Origin: Sphingomonas sp. 35-24ZXX
Lineage (GTDB): Bacteria; Pseudomonadota; Alphaproteobacteria; Sphingomonadales; Sphingomonadaceae
Assembly: GCF_000786215.1 (NCBI RefSeq)
Contig: NZ_JROG01000008.1
Coordinates: forward strand, 62,001-126,000
Direction: 5' to 3'
Length of the DNA: 64,000 nt
The notes beneath the pieces were generated by a model. The model did not search any database and was not told where the DNA came from. It was given only the letters and a program-made list of their open reading frames with translations. Made by a program: the position numbers and the translations under genes. Positions 16,240 through 25,650 of this stretch are shown here, one piece after another; position 1 is the first letter of the stretch, and the number at the start of each line of letters is the position of its first letter.

Positions 16240-17618
16240 CAGGCGGTCACCAGCTGGAGCGATAGGCCTTCCAGGCTGTTCGGCCCGGCCGACACGATCT
16301 CGACATCGATGAGGTCGCCCAGCCGGGCCGCCGGATCGATGACATGCACCGATTGCAGCCAGGGCGACTTGCCGACCAGCTGGCCGTCCTTGCGGCCCTG
16401 CCGCTCCAGCAGCACCCGGGTGCGCTTGCCGACCGTGGCCGCGTTGAAGGCATGCTGCTGTGCGCCCAGCAATTCCTGCAGGCGCTGCAAGCGTTCATCC
16501 ATGATCTGAGCGCTGATCTGATCCTCCATATCGGCGGCAGGGGTGCCGGGGCGGGGCGAGTATTTGAAGCTGTAGGCCTGCGCGTAATTGGCGGCGCGCA
16601 CGATATCGAGCGTCGCTTCGAAATCGGCCTCGGTCTCGCCGGGGAAGCCGACGATGAAATCCCCCGACAGCGCGATATCGGGCCGGCTGCGGCGCACCTT
16701 GTCGATGATCGCCAGATAGCTGGCGGCATTGTGGCTGCGGTTCATCGCCTTGAGGATGCGGTCGCTCCCCGACTGCACCGGCAGATGCAGATAGGGCATC
16801 AGCTTGTCGATATCGCGGTGCGCGGCGATCAGCCCGTCGGTCATGTCGTTGGGATGGCTGGTGGTGTAGCGGATGCGCTCCAGCCCCGGCAGCTCCGCCA
16901 GAACCTCGATCAGCCCGTCCAGCCCCTGGGGGCGGCCCTTGCCGTCGGTGCCGGCCCAAGCGTTGACGTTCTGGCCGAGCAAGGTGATCTCGCGTACGCC
17001 GCCATCGACCAGCGCCTTCGCCTCGTCGACCAGATCGGCAAACGGACGGCTGATCTCGGCGCCGCGCGTGTAGGGCACGACGCAATAGGTGCAGAACTTG
17101 TCGCAGCCTTCCTGCACGGTGAGGAAGGCGGTCGGGCGCGGCTGCTTGGTGCGCGCTGGAAGCGCACCGAACTTGGTGACCGCGGGCATGTCGGTATCGA
17201 TCGCCGGTTGGCCGGTCCGCGCCTGCTCGATCAGCTGCGGCAGGCGGTGATAGGCCTGCGGCCCGACCACGATATCGACGCTGCGCGCGCGCCGGGCGAT
17301 TTCCTCGCCCTCGGCCTGCGCGACGCAGCCTGCCACCGCGATCATCGGCTTGGACCCGTCCTCGCGCTTGAGGCGGCCGATATCCGAATACACCCGCGCA
17401 ACCGCCTTTTCGCGGATATGGCAGGTGTTGAGGATGACCAGATCGGCCTCCTCGCGGGTCGCGGCGGCCTGCATGCCTTGCGCGCTGAGCATCTCGCCCA
17501 TGCGCTCGCCGTCATAGACGTTCATCTGACAGCCGAACGAGGTCACGAAATAGCGGCTGGGCGCGTCGCCGATCGGGGCGGGCGCGGGGACGGTGGGTGT
17601 ATCGGTGGGATGGCTCAT
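16239..17618 (-). CDS. miaB: tRNA-2-methylthio-N6-isopentenyladenosine methylthiotransferase MiaB
   Basis: A 459-residue radical-SAM methylthiotransferase modifying A37 of tRNAs that read UNN codons. The radical-SAM cluster cysteines are C172, C176 and C179 (GCDKFCTYC). The auxiliary cluster uses C30 (SFGCQMN), C66 (NTCHIRE) and C98 (AGCVAQ). The methylthio domain and a C-terminal TRAM domain (about 385-455) follow. Start ATG at 17618 was chosen; the longer open frame to 18074 lies inside plsC. It begins 11 bases after the plsC stop. Confidence 0.96.
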   Translation of the reverse strand: MSHPTDTPTVPAPAPIGDAPSRYFVTSFGCQMNVYDGERMGEMLSAQGMQAAATREEADLVILNTCHIREKAVARVYSDIGRLKREDGSKPMIAVAGCVAQAEGEEIARRARSVDIVVGPQAYHRLPQLIEQARTGQPAIDTDMPAVTKFGALPARTKQPRPTAFLTVQEGCDKFCTYCVVPYTRGAEISRPFADLVDEAKALVDGGVREITLLGQNVNAWAGTDGKGRPQGLDGLIEVLAELPGLERIRYTTSHPNDMTDGLIAAHRDIDKLMPYLHLPVQSGSDRILKAMNRSHNAASYLAIIDKVRRSRPDIALSGDFIVGFPGETEADFEATLDIVRAANYAQAYSFKYSPRPGTPAADMEDQISAQIMDERLQRLQELLGAQQHAFNAATVGKRTRVLLERQGRKDGQLVGKSPWLQSVHVIDPAARLGDLIDVEIVSAGPNSLEGLSLQLVTA

Positions 17619-17629
17619 GGATGACACGG

Positions 17630-18472
17630 CTATACAGCCGGTTCGCGCCCCAAGGAAGCACAAAGCGCCGCGTCGATGCGTCGACGCGCCTCGGCGGCAA
17701 TCGCCTTGCGCCCCGGAAAATCGGCGGGGCGGAACGGTTCGAGAAAGTGCAGCGTCACCCAGAAGCTGCCCTTGCGGGTGAACAGCCGGAGCGCGTTGTT
17801 GGGCGCGGTCTCTTCCCCCACCCAGGCGATGTCGTGCGCGTCGCTGCCGTAATCGAGGTACATCGGCTGCACCAGCACGCCGGGCGGGGGCGGGTCGAGC
17901 ACCTGCAGCAAGGGCGACTTGAACGGCAGCAGCATCGATCCGTCGGTGGTCGTGCCCTCGGGAAAGATGGTGATCGCCCAGGTTTCGGCGAGCGCATCGC
18001 GCAGTTCGTTGATCTGCCCGGCAATACCCAGGCGATTGGTGCGGGACACGAAGACGGTATCGTTGAGCTTGCACAGCCAGCCGACCACCGGCCAGCTCTT
18101 GATGCCGTCCTGCGCCACGAACGCGCTGCCGTTGCGCCCCGCGATCACCGGAATATCCAGCCAGCTCAGATGGTTGGAGATATAGAAGACATCGCGCTTG
18201 AGTGGCGTGCCGACCACCCGAACCTTGGCCCCGCAGGCCCGGCCGACGCCCCGCAGGAACAGTTTGGGCCAGGGGTTCGAAAGCCTGAGCGTGCGCCAGG
18301 TGTAATAGAGCGGCACGCAGGCGACCAGGGCGACGACGATCAGCAGCGCCCGGCAGGCCAGGCGGATGCGACCGACCAGCCCTGGATCGCGCCAGTGCAG
18401 ATGCGCCATGTCGGGCGTATCGGGGTAAAGCGGTGGCGGGGGCGCGGCGGGCGCGGCTTCAGCCTCGCTCAT
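17630..18472 (-). CDS. plsC: 1-acyl-sn-glycerol-3-phosphate acyltransferase (PlsC family)
   Basis: A 280-residue membrane-associated lysophospholipid acyltransferase. The catalytic NHLSWLD (H101, D106; HX4D) and FPEGTT at 170-175 are present. A hydrophobic anchor spans about residues 40-57 and the N-terminus is Pro/Ala-rich. It probably makes phosphatidic acid, though ornithine-lipid acyltransferases share the same fold and cannot be excluded. It lies between fur and miaB in the minus-strand run. Confidence 0.88.
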   Translation of the reverse strand: MSEAEAAPAAPPPPLYPDTPDMAHLHWRDPGLVGRIRLACRALLIVVALVACVPLYYTWRTLRLSNPWPKLFLRGVGRACGAKVRVVGTPLKRDVFYISNHLSWLDIPVIAGRNGSAFVAQDGIKSWPVVGWLCKLNDTVFVSRTNRLGIAGQINELRDALAETWAITIFPEGTTTDGSMLLPFKSPLLQVLDPPPPGVLVQPMYLDYGSDAHDIAWVGEETAPNNALRLFTRKGSFWVTLHFLEPFRPADFPGRKAIAAEARRRIDAALCASLGREPAV

Positions 18473-18479
18473 CCGGCGA

Positions 18480-18902
18480 TCAGTCCTTGCGGTCGAGCGA
18501 AACGCCGTAGAGTTCCATCCGGTGGTCGACCAGCCGGTAGCCGAGGCGTTCGGCGATCAGCTTCTGCAGCGCTTCCAGCTCGGGATCGACGAATTCGAGC
18601 ACCTTGCCGGTTTCGACATCGATCAGATGGTCGTGATGCGCTTCGGGAGCAGCCTCGTAGCGCGCGCGGCCATCGCCGAAATCGTGCCGGTCGAGAATGC
18701 CCGCCTCTTCGAACAGGCGCACGGTGCGATAGACCGTGGCGATCGAAATCCGCGGGTCGATGGCCGAGGCGCGTTCGTGCAGCCGCTCGACATCGGGGTG
18801 GTCATCGGCTTCGGAGAGCACGCGTGCGATCACGCGGCGCTGATCGGTGATCCGCAGGCCACGATCGGCGCACAACGCCTCCAGGTCGATTTTCTGGCGC
18901 AT
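18480..18902 (-). CDS. fur: Fur family transcriptional regulator
   Basis: A 140-residue ferric-uptake-type repressor. The N-terminal winged helix includes RGLRITDQRRVIARVLSE and SIATVYRTVRLFEEAGIL. The regulatory metal site residues are in DRHDFGDGRARYE and AHHDHLIDVETGKVLEF. The CxxC zinc pair found in enterobacterial Fur is replaced (DVETG in place of a CxxCG pattern), as in many alphaproteobacterial Fur proteins. Start ATG at 18902 gives the standard length. The gene ends seven bases before plsC. A Fur/Mur distinction is not possible from this alone. Confidence 0.9.
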   Translation of the reverse strand: MRQKIDLEALCADRGLRITDQRRVIARVLSEADDHPDVERLHERASAIDPRISIATVYRTVRLFEEAGILDRHDFGDGRARYEAAPEAHHDHLIDVETGKVLEFVDPELEALQKLIAERLGYRLVDHRMELYGVSLDRKD

Positions 18903-18970
18903 GATGCCCCTTTGAATGCCGTTTCTGATGGTCCAGCCTCGTGCCCCAGGCATAGGGTTCACGGTGACTG

Positions 18971-18999
18971 GCCGGTGCGGACTGTCATCACGCACCGGC
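18971..18999 (-). other. Nine-base-pair hairpin between mucR and fur
   Basis: GCCGGTGCG (18971-18979) and CGCACCGGC (18991-18999) pair perfectly around an 11-base loop, about 70 bases upstream of fur. There is no following T-run on either strand, so this may be a processing or regulatory stem rather than an intrinsic terminator. Confidence 0.4.
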
Positions 19000-19065
19000 T
19001 CATCAATCTATCGTGCGCCGCCGCAATTGCAACCGCCACAGGCGGCCGCGCGGCGTCGGACGTGC

Positions 19066-19494
19066 TTACTTGGCCGTACGCTTGCCCGGCTTGCGGCCCA
19101 GGCCAATCTTCTTGGCGAGCTCGCGGCGGGTGGCGGCGTAATTGGGAGCGACCATCGGATAATCGGCAGGCAGGTTCCAGCGTGCGCGATATTCATCGGG
19201 GGTCATGTTGTAGTGCGTCATCAGGTGCCGCTTGAGCATCTTGAGCTTCTTGCCGTCTTCAAGGCACACGATATAGTCGGGCTTGATCGAGGCACGGACC
19301 GAAACCGCCGGTTCTGGCATTTCCGGCTCGGCGACAACTTCACCTGCCGACAAACCATTGAGCGCGCGATGAACGTTTTCGATCAGGCTGGGAATGTCGG
19401 ACACCGCCACGCTGTTGTTGCTGACATGGGCGGCCACAATATCTGCCGTGAGCGTTATCAACGTCTCGTGCATTTCCAATTCGGTTTCTGCCAT
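19066..19494 (-). CDS. mucR: MucR/Ros family transcriptional regulator
   Basis: A 142-residue Ros/MucR protein, a nucleoid-type regulator of envelope, motility and cell-cycle genes in alphaproteobacteria. The zinc-finger region is CLEDGKKLKMLKRHLMTHYN with ligands C77, D80, H90 and H94, that is C-x2-D-x9-H-x3-H: the second cysteine of Ros is replaced by Asp. After it comes the conserved MTPDEYRARWNLPADYPMV. The N-terminal half mediates oligomerisation in the family. Start ATG at 19494 was preferred over TTG at 19503. The upstream gap (19495-19665) is AT-rich, consistent with autoregulation by this type of protein. Confidence 0.92.
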   Translation of the reverse strand: MAETELEMHETLITLTADIVAAHVSNNSVAVSDIPSLIENVHRALNGLSAGEVVAEPEMPEPAVSVRASIKPDYIVCLEDGKKLKMLKRHLMTHYNMTPDEYRARWNLPADYPMVAPNYAATRRELAKKIGLGRKPGKRTAK

Positions 19495-19665
19495 TTCAAT
19501 CAATCCCGTTTCTATCTTTTGATTAGCGACCCTTTACCCGGCGTTTGACGCAGGGTGCGCGCGATATGCAAGATGACAATGCTCTCGTCAATGTCATTTG
19601 CGGGCACAGAAGCCGGTGAATACCACGTTGATCGTCGTTTTGACAGTAACAACCAAAACTCAGAG

Positions 19666-20187
19666 TTAAATTTCAATTGCCAAAGTCAAGGCATCATAAT
19701 GTCTGGAATCATCACCCTTATAGTAATTGCGCCGCACACCGACCTGATTGAAGCCAAATTTTTGGTAAAGGTGAATTGCAGAGTTGTTACTTCTCATTTC
19801 AAGATGCAACCTTTTCACCCCCGCCTCTTTTGCGTCTTCGATGACTTCTGCCAGAAGCGCCGATCCGACGCCAAATTGACGCCATTTTGGGGCTATCGCG
19901 ATCAGCAGCAATTCTTCCTCATCAGCCACGCGGCGTGTCATGGCAAAACCGATCGTGCCGCCATGGCCTGCCGGAAAGGCCGGACCGGGCGCTTCGGCCA
20001 GAAGAACCCGGGTGAGCGGCATGGCCAGCATCGAGCGGGTCTGGCTGTGATTCCAGGCCTCGCCGAACAGCGGATCGAACGCCTGCTGCATCACCTGCAT
20101 CACCGGGCCGATTGCGTCCTCTGCAGCCAGGCCTGAGACCAGCTGGAAAAACGGTCGGTGGCCGGAATCGGGGGGCTGGCTGACCAT
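19666..20187 (-). CDS. rimI: Ribosomal-protein-alanine N-acetyltransferase (GNAT)
   Basis: A 173-residue GNAT acetyltransferase. The acetyl-CoA site is IAIAPKWRQFGVGSALLAEVIEDAK (Q/RxxGxG/A: RQFGVG), followed by LHLEMRSNNSAIHLYQKFGF, typical of RimI. RimI acetylates the N-terminus of ribosomal protein S18. It starts five bases after the tsaB stop, the widespread tsaB-rimI pairing, which supports the assignment. Confidence 0.9.
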   Translation of the reverse strand: MVSQPPDSGHRPFFQLVSGLAAEDAIGPVMQVMQQAFDPLFGEAWNHSQTRSMLAMPLTRVLLAEAPGPAFPAGHGGTIGFAMTRRVADEEELLLIAIAPKWRQFGVGSALLAEVIEDAKEAGVKRLHLEMRSNNSAIHLYQKFGFNQVGVRRNYYKGDDSRHYDALTLAIEI

Positions 20188-20191
20188 CAGG

Positions 20192-20836
20192 CTAACCCGG
20201 AATGGCCGTGGCCATCGGCTTAGCATCCGCGCCGCGACCGTACAGGGGATCAGCCGGCAGGGCCCGTGCTGCGGGCGGCAGCAGCAGCGCCTGGCGCGCA
20301 TCGGGCATCAGCACCCGTGCATCACCCTCGCCGCGCGCCTCGACCAGAGCGGCCGCCATGCTGCCCGCGACCAGATGCTGCGTGCAGGTGCTGCGCGCCG
20401 CATCGGGTGCGAGCGATGCCAGCGGCCCCGTTGGCTCGCCCATGCCATCAAAGGCTTGCGTGAAATATTCGCCATGGCCGCCGGTCATCACGACATCCAC
20501 CCCGGACGCGCCAGGGGACTGGTCGAGCGCCATCGCCGCAACCAGCCGATGCGTCGAATAGCCGGAAACAGGAACGCCCCAGGCGAGCGCCAGCGCACGC
20601 GCTGCGGCCAGCCCGACGCGCACCCCGGTAAAGCTGCCGGGACCGCAGTTGACCAAAATCGCCTGGGCCTGGCCTCTGCCGGGGAGGCTAGCGATCATCG
20701 GCACCAGCCGTTCGGCATGGCCGCGCCCCATGATGGCATGGTCGGAGGCGACCAGGTGGTCGTCGTCAAACACCGCCACCGAACAGGCTTCGGTCGCGGT
20801 GTCGATGACAAGCAGGCTGGGCAGATCGGGTCGCAT
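20192..20836 (-). CDS. tsaB: tRNA threonylcarbamoyladenosine biosynthesis protein TsaB
   Basis: A 214-residue TsaB (YeaZ) protein, the scaffold partner of TsaD in making t6A37 on ANN-decoding tRNAs. It begins LLVIDTATEACSVAVF and contains VNCGPGSFTGVRVGLAAARALAL, the ASKHA-fold signature. It is followed closely by rimI, and the nitroreductase gene ends 12 bases upstream of its start. Confidence 0.94.
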   Translation of the reverse strand: MRPDLPSLLVIDTATEACSVAVFDDDHLVASDHAIMGRGHAERLVPMIASLPGRGQAQAILVNCGPGSFTGVRVGLAAARALALAWGVPVSGYSTHRLVAAMALDQSPGASGVDVVMTGGHGEYFTQAFDGMGEPTGPLASLAPDAARSTCTQHLVAGSMAAALVEARGEGDARVLMPDARQALLLPPAARALPADPLYGRGADAKPMATAIPG

Positions 20837-20848
20837 ACCCGACAGCCG

Positions 20849-21448
20849 CTAGCTGATTGTGTTGAACCGGTCAAAACCCGGACGCGGGCTGCGATCGAAA
20901 ATCGTCGCAGGGTCGCCATAGCCCAGGGTCGAAATGAAGTTCGACGTCACATTGGGCGTATCGGCAAAGAACGCCTTGTCGACCGCGGCATTGTCGAAGC
21001 CCGACATCGGCCCGGTATCGAGCCCCAGCGCGCGCGCGGCGAGGATGAAATAGGCACCCTGCAGCGAGGAATTGCGCAGCGCCGAATCGCGGCGGAACTG
21101 TTCCTTGCCTTCACCGACAAACCAGCTGCGCGCATCGGTATGCGGGAAAAGTTCGGGCAGAAGCTCGTAGAATTCGAGATCCATGCCGATGACGACGCTG
21201 ACCGGCGCGGCCAGGATCTTCTTCGCGTTCGCTTCCATGCAGCAGGCCGCCAGCTTCTGCTTGGCCTCGTCCGAGACGCACCACACCATCCGCGCGGGCA
21301 GCATGTTGGCCGATGTCGGCCCCATCTTCATCAGATCCCAGATGGCATGCAGCTGCTCGGGGCTGACCGGCTGGTCGGTATAGCCATTATAGGTGCGCGC
21401 GGTGCGGAACAGCTGGTCGAGCGCGGCATCGTCGAGCGGTGCAGTCAT
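20849..21448 (-). CDS. Malonic semialdehyde reductase/nitroreductase family (RutE-like)
   Basis: A 199-residue FMN-dependent nitroreductase-fold protein of the RutE/HadB type. Signature stretches are [34 protein letters not shown] and [25 protein letters not shown]. RutE reduces malonic semialdehyde to 3-hydroxypropionate in pyrimidine breakdown; no other rut genes are nearby, so the substrate here is open. It lies between nifU and tsaB on the minus strand. Confidence 0.87.
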   Translation of the reverse strand: MTAPLDDAALDQLFRTARTYNGYTDQPVSPEQLHAIWDLMKMGPTSANMLPARMVWCVSDEAKQKLAACCMEANAKKILAAPVSVVIGMDLEFYELLPELFPHTDARSWFVGEGKEQFRRDSALRNSSLQGAYFILAARALGLDTGPMSGFDNAAVDKAFFADTPNVTSNFISTLGYGDPATIFDRSPRPGFDRFNTIS

Positions 21449-21481
21449 GAAGAAACCTCTGGTCTGGGGAGAGAACGCACG

Positions 21482-22057
21482 TCAGGCGGCGCGAACCTCG
21501 ATCACTTCGGGAACGTAATGCTTGAGCAGCGATTCGATGCCGTGCTTGAGCGTCGCGCTCGACGACGGGCAACCCGAGCAGGCACCCTGCATCTGCAGAT
21601 AGACCACGCCCTTGTCGAAACCGCGATAGAGGATGTCGCCGCCATCGTTGGCGACCGCAGGGCGGACGCGCGTCTCGATAAGGTCCTTGATCTGCGCAAC
21701 GATGTCGGCATCTTCAGGATTGCTCGGCCAGTCGGCATCTTCTGCCGGCACCGCGATGCCGGCTGCGGTGGCGGCGCGGAACAGCGGCATGTCGGCCGAG
21801 AAATGGTCAAGCAGCACCGAAAGCACTTCGGCGCGGAGCGACGACCAGTCAGCACCGGGCCCTGCAGTCACCGAAATGAAGTTGTGGCCGAAGAACACGC
21901 CGGTCACATCGCCCAGGCCGAAGATCGCTTCGGCGAGCGGCGAGGCTTCCGCCTCTTCGGGCGAGGCAAAATCGCGAGTGCCCATGTCCATGACCTGGCG
22001 ACCAGGCAGGAACTTGAGCGTGGCGGGGTTCGGCGTGGTTTCGGTTTCGATCAGCAT
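21482..22057 (-). CDS. NifU/NFU1-type Fe-S scaffold protein
   Basis: A 191-residue protein with an N-terminal Scaffold Nfu/NifU N domain (MLIETETTPNPATLKFLPG) and a C-terminal NifU domain carrying the cluster-binding CxxC in GACSGCPSSSATLKHGIE. It matches NFU1-type carriers that deliver [4Fe-4S] clusters to enzymes such as lipoate synthase. Start ATG at 22057 fits the family; upstream M codons lie in a region with no homology. It is divergent from the M16 protease gene. Confidence 0.93.
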   Translation of the reverse strand: MLIETETTPNPATLKFLPGRQVMDMGTRDFASPEEAEASPLAEAIFGLGDVTGVFFGHNFISVTAGPGADWSSLRAEVLSVLLDHFSADMPLFRAATAAGIAVPAEDADWPSNPEDADIVAQIKDLIETRVRPAVANDGGDILYRGFDKGVVYLQMQGACSGCPSSSATLKHGIESLLKHYVPEVIEVRAA

Positions 22058-22205
22058 GTCCGGTATCTGGTGCAGCGCCGGCCTGCGCGCAAGGCAGTTT
22101 TTCTTTTGTGGCGGCAAACATTGCGGGCTTTGGCCTGTACCGGCGGTCGTGCGGTCTGCCGCATATTCACTGGCCAGTCAGATTGGGGCTGCCTATAGAT
22201 TGCGC

Positions 22206-25136
22206 ATGACCTTTCCCCTGATGCGCTGCGCGCCCATGGCCGCCATGCTTGCGGCTCTTTCGCTTGTTGTTTCGCCGCCGCTGCTTGCCAACCTGCCCGG
22301 CGAACCGGTGGCCAGCGGCAAGGACGCCAATGGCAAGCCGCTGCGGCCGCCCAATCTGGAACCGGGCGAAAAGACCCCCTGGCTGTACGAGCGCAGCAAC
22401 GTGCCGGTCGACAAGGGCTGGACCTTTGGCGAGCTGAGCAACGGCGTGCGCTATGCCGTGCGCCGCAACGGCGTGCCGCCGGGCCAGGTCTCGATCCGCG
22501 TGCGCATCGATGCCGGTTCGATGATGGAAACCGACGCCGAACAGGGCTTTGCCCATCTGCTCGAGCACCTCACCTTCCGCGGCTCCAAATATGTCCCCGA
22601 TGGCGAGGCGATCCGCATCTGGCAGCGGCTTGGCGCCAGCTTCGGCAGCGACAGCAATGCCGAGACCACACCGACGCACACCGTCTACAAGCTCGACCTG
22701 CCCGCCGCGACGCCCGCCGGGCTCGACGAGAGCATGAAGATCCTCTCGGGCATGATCCGCGAACCCGGGCTGACCGGCGAGGCGGTCAAGGCCGAGGTGC
22801 CGGTGGTGCTGGCCGAACTGCGCGAGCGATCGGGCGCGCAGGTCCGGGTCGGCGATGCGACGCGCCAGCTGTTCTTTGCCGGGCAGAAGCTTGCCGAACG
22901 TTCGCCGATCGGCAAGCCCGAGACGCTGAACGCGGCGACGTCGGACGTCGTGCGCGCATTCCACCAGCGCTGGTACCGGCCTGAAAACACGGTGATAGCG
23001 ATTGCCGGCGATGTCGAACCGGCGACGATCGAGGCGCTGATCAAGACCTATTATGGCGACTGGAAGGTCAAGGGCAAACAGGCCCCCTATCCCGGCTTCG
23101 GGGCGCCCGACCCGTCAGCGCCCGTCGCGCGCACCATCGTCGAGCCCGGCTTTCCTTATCTGGTCAGCATGGGAATCCTGAGGCCCTGGAAGCCGGTCAA
23201 CGACACCATCGAATACAACCAGCAGCTGTTGATCGATCTGGTCGCGACGCAACTGATCAACCGACGGCTGGAAGGCCGCGCGCGCGGGGGTGGCAGCTTC
23301 CTGCAGGCGCAGGTCAACAGCGAGGACGTCAGCCGCTCGGCCGACGGCACCTTCATCTCGGTGGTGCCGATCGGCGACGACTGGCAGGCGGCGCTCGCTG
23401 ATGTGCGCGGGGTGCTTGCCGATGCCACCACCACCGCGCCGACGCCCGAGGAAATCGCCCGCGAAATGGCCGAATTCGACGCCGCGCTGGCAGTCCGCGT
23501 CGAAAGCGCGGATACCGAGGCCGGTGCCAAGCAGGCCGATGACATCATCGGCGCGGTCGACATCCGCGAGACGATCGCTGCGCCGCAGACCGCGCTCGAT
23601 GTGTTTCGCGGCATGAAGGACATGTACACGCCCGAACGGCTGCTCGAAGCGACGCAGCGGCTGTTCAGCGGCGTTGCCACCCGCGCAATCCTCGTCTCGC
23701 CCAAGGCGGTACCCGAGGGCGAGCAGCTGCTCGCATCGGCGCTGACCCGCGATGTCAGTGCGGACGCCAGCGCGCGTCTGGCGGCAGCGGCAGTCACCTT
23801 TGATGATCTGCCCGCGCTGGGCACGCCGGGAACGGTGGCATCGACCACCGACCTCAGGCTGCTGGGCATCGAGATGATCGAACTGTCCAACGGGGTGAAG
23901 GCGATCCTTTATCCCAATGACGCCGAGGTCTCGAAGATCATGGTCAAGGTGCGCTTCGGCAACGGCTATCAGGCGTTTCCGGCGGACAAGCCCTCGCTCG
24001 TCTGGGCGGGCCAGTCGGCTTTGGTTGCCAGCGGCGTCGGCGAGATCGGCCAGGAAGGGCTCGACCGGCTGACCAACGGCCGCCGCATCGGTTTCGGCTT
24101 CGAGGTCGAGAACGACGCCTTTGCCTTCTCCGCCGATACCCGTCGCGCCGATCTGGAGGACCAGCTCAAGCTGTTTGCCGCCAAGCTGGCGGCGCCGCGC
24201 TGGGACGCCAACCCGGTGCGCCGCGCCAAGGCGGGAACCGAGCTTGCCTATCGCAGCTTCTCGATGTCGCCCCAGACCGTGCTCGAGCGCGATCTCAACT
24301 ATCTCACCCGCGACCGCGATCCGCGCTGGAAGGTGCCCGATCCTCAGGATGCCGCGCAGCTGACGCCCGAAGCGTTCCGCTCGACATGGGAGCCGATGCT
24401 GGCGCAGGGCCCGATCGAGGTGCTGCTGTTCGGTGATTTCGACAAGCCTGCGGCGATCGCGGCGCTGGAAAAGACTTTCGGCGCATTGCCGTCCCGCACC
24501 GAAGTGCCCGTGGTGGCAGGTCCCGATACCGTGTCCTTCCCCGCGCCCAACAGCGAGCCTGTCGTCGTGCGGCACGAGGGCGCGCCCGATCAGGCCGCCG
24601 CGTTTATCGGCTGGCCGACCGGCGGCGGCATCGCCAATGTGCAGGAAAGCCGCCAGCTCGAAATCCTGACCGCGATTTTCAACAGCCGCCTGTTCGATCA
24701 GCTGCGCGCGCAGGCGGGGGCAAGCTACGCTCCGCAGGTGCTCAACAACTGGCCGACCGCGTTCGAAAAGGGCGGCTATGTCGGAGTCATCGGCCAGCTT
24801 GCGCCTGAAAATGTCGGCAAGTTCTTCGAGATCGCCAATGCGATCGCGGCGGACCTCGCTGCCACCCCGGTCAGCGCGGACGAGCTGGCACGGGCGACCG
24901 AGCCGCTACGGCAGCTGGTCTCGCGCGCCAGCACCGGCAACAATTTTTGGCTGAACCAGCTGCAGGGTGCGACGCGCGATCCGCGCCGCATCTCGGCGCT
25001 GCGCACGATCCTGCCCGATTACACCGTCACCACGCCCGAAAAGATGCAGGCGCTGGCGGCGAAATATCTGATGAAGGACAAGGCCTGGTCATTCGTGGTG
25101 CTGCCCGAGGACGCGACTGCGTCCCCGGGCCGCTGA
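22206..25136 (+). CDS. M16 family zinc protease, exported (two-domain pitrilysin type)
   Basis: A 976-residue insulinase-like metallopeptidase. A signal peptide is visible (MRCAPMAAMLAALSLVVSPPLLA, cleavage near residue 29). The inverted zinc motif HLLEH is at 117-121 (GFAHLLEHLTFRGS), with the downstream Glu region about 75 residues later (AELRERSGAQVR). The second, inactive M16 half starts near residue 540 (LGIEMIELSNGVKAILY). It probably degrades peptides in the periplasm. Start ATG at 22206 was chosen because the longer open frame runs antisense through nifU. Confidence 0.9.
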   Translation: MTFPLMRCAPMAAMLAALSLVVSPPLLANLPGEPVASGKDANGKPLRPPNLEPGEKTPWLYERSNVPVDKGWTFGELSNGVRYAVRRNGVPPGQVSIRVRIDAGSMMETDAEQGFAHLLEHLTFRGSKYVPDGEAIRIWQRLGASFGSDSNAETTPTHTVYKLDLPAATPAGLDESMKILSGMIREPGLTGEAVKAEVPVVLAELRERSGAQVRVGDATRQLFFAGQKLAERSPIGKPETLNAATSDVVRAFHQRWYRPENTVIAIAGDVEPATIEALIKTYYGDWKVKGKQAPYPGFGAPDPSAPVARTIVEPGFPYLVSMGILRPWKPVNDTIEYNQQLLIDLVATQLINRRLEGRARGGGSFLQAQVNSEDVSRSADGTFISVVPIGDDWQAALADVRGVLADATTTAPTPEEIAREMAEFDAALAVRVESADTEAGAKQADDIIGAVDIRETIAAPQTALDVFRGMKDMYTPERLLEATQRLFSGVATRAILVSPKAVPEGEQLLASALTRDVSADASARLAAAAVTFDDLPALGTPGTVASTTDLRLLGIEMIELSNGVKAILYPNDAEVSKIMVKVRFGNGYQAFPADKPSLVWAGQSALVASGVGEIGQEGLDRLTNGRRIGFGFEVENDAFAFSADTRRADLEDQLKLFAAKLAAPRWDANPVRRAKAGTELAYRSFSMSPQTVLERDLNYLTRDRDPRWKVPDPQDAAQLTPEAFRSTWEPMLAQGPIEVLLFGDFDKPAAIAALEKTFGALPSRTEVPVVAGPDTVSFPAPNSEPVVVRHEGAPDQAAAFIGWPTGGGIANVQESRQLEILTAIFNSRLFDQLRAQAGASYAPQVLNNWPTAFEKGGYVGVIGQLAPENVGKFFEIANAIAADLAATPVSADELARATEPLRQLVSRASTGNNFWLNQLQGATRDPRRISALRTILPDYTVTTPEKMQALAAKYLMKDKAWSFVVLPEDATASPGR

Positions 25137-25169
25137 CCGGAATCGGATCAATAAGTCGGAGGTTGACGG

Positions 25170-25361
25170 TCACATCGTCTGCGGGGGAACCTCGTCGGGC
25201 CCGCGATCGGGTTCGATGATGTCCGGGCCGACCGGATCGATTTCGGGCGGCTGCTGGACCGGGTCTTCCATCGGCGGATCGTTGACCGGCAGTTCGGTCG
25301 GGCTCTGCGGCTCGATACGATCGGGTGCGGGGATTGCAGGGTCTTCAGGACGGGTAGCCAT
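25170..25361 (-). CDS. Small proline/acid-rich hypothetical protein
   Basis: A 63-residue protein with no hydrophobic segment, dominated by Pro, Asp and Glu (for example EPQSPTELPVNDPPMEDP and EIDPVGPDIIEPDRG). It is probably unstructured. The ATG at 25361 is preferred over 25367 because GAAAGGAA lies at the right distance. I do not recognise a function. The composition is consistent with genuine coding, but it could be a chance frame. Confidence 0.5.
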   Translation of the reverse strand: MATRPEDPAIPAPDRIEPQSPTELPVNDPPMEDPVQQPPEIDPVGPDIIEPDRGPDEVPPQTM

Positions 25362-25499
25362 AAGCATGTTCCTTTCTGAAGAGCTTACGTTCGCGCAAGG
25401 GTGAGGTTGCAAGTCGATCCTGTGGGCGAGGACGGCGGATTTGCCCCCCTTGCCCTTTGCGGCAACCTTCTTTAGACGCGCACGCTTGATTACCGCGAC

Positions 25500-25584
25500 G
25501 CGGGCGTGGCGAAACTGGTAGACGCGCCAGATTTAGGTTCTGGTATCGCAAGATGTGGGGGTTCAAGTCCCTTCGCCCGCACCA
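25500..25584 (+). tRNA. tRNA-Leu (anticodon TAG)
   Basis: A complete 85-nt class II tRNA. The acceptor stem GCGGGCG/CGCCCGC is followed by an encoded ACCA end (25581-25584). The anticodon stem CCAGA/TCTGG encloses the loop TTTAGGT, giving anticodon TAG for CUA/CUN leucine codons. A variable arm typical of tRNA-Leu and the T-loop GTTCAAGTCC are present. It lies just upstream of tig. Confidence 0.97.
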
Positions 25585-25650
25585 TCGCATGGATGGCCGG
25601 GAAGGGGAGGAAATTCCCTTCTTTTTATGGAAAGACAAGAGTTGAAGCCG

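Noticed and set aside
17619-18074. N-terminal extension of the miaB frame
   Set aside because: It lies inside plsC in another frame; MiaB homology begins at the ATG at 17618.
21633-22205. N-terminal extension of the M16 protease frame
   Set aside because: It is antisense to the NifU-like gene, and a clear signal peptide begins at 22206.
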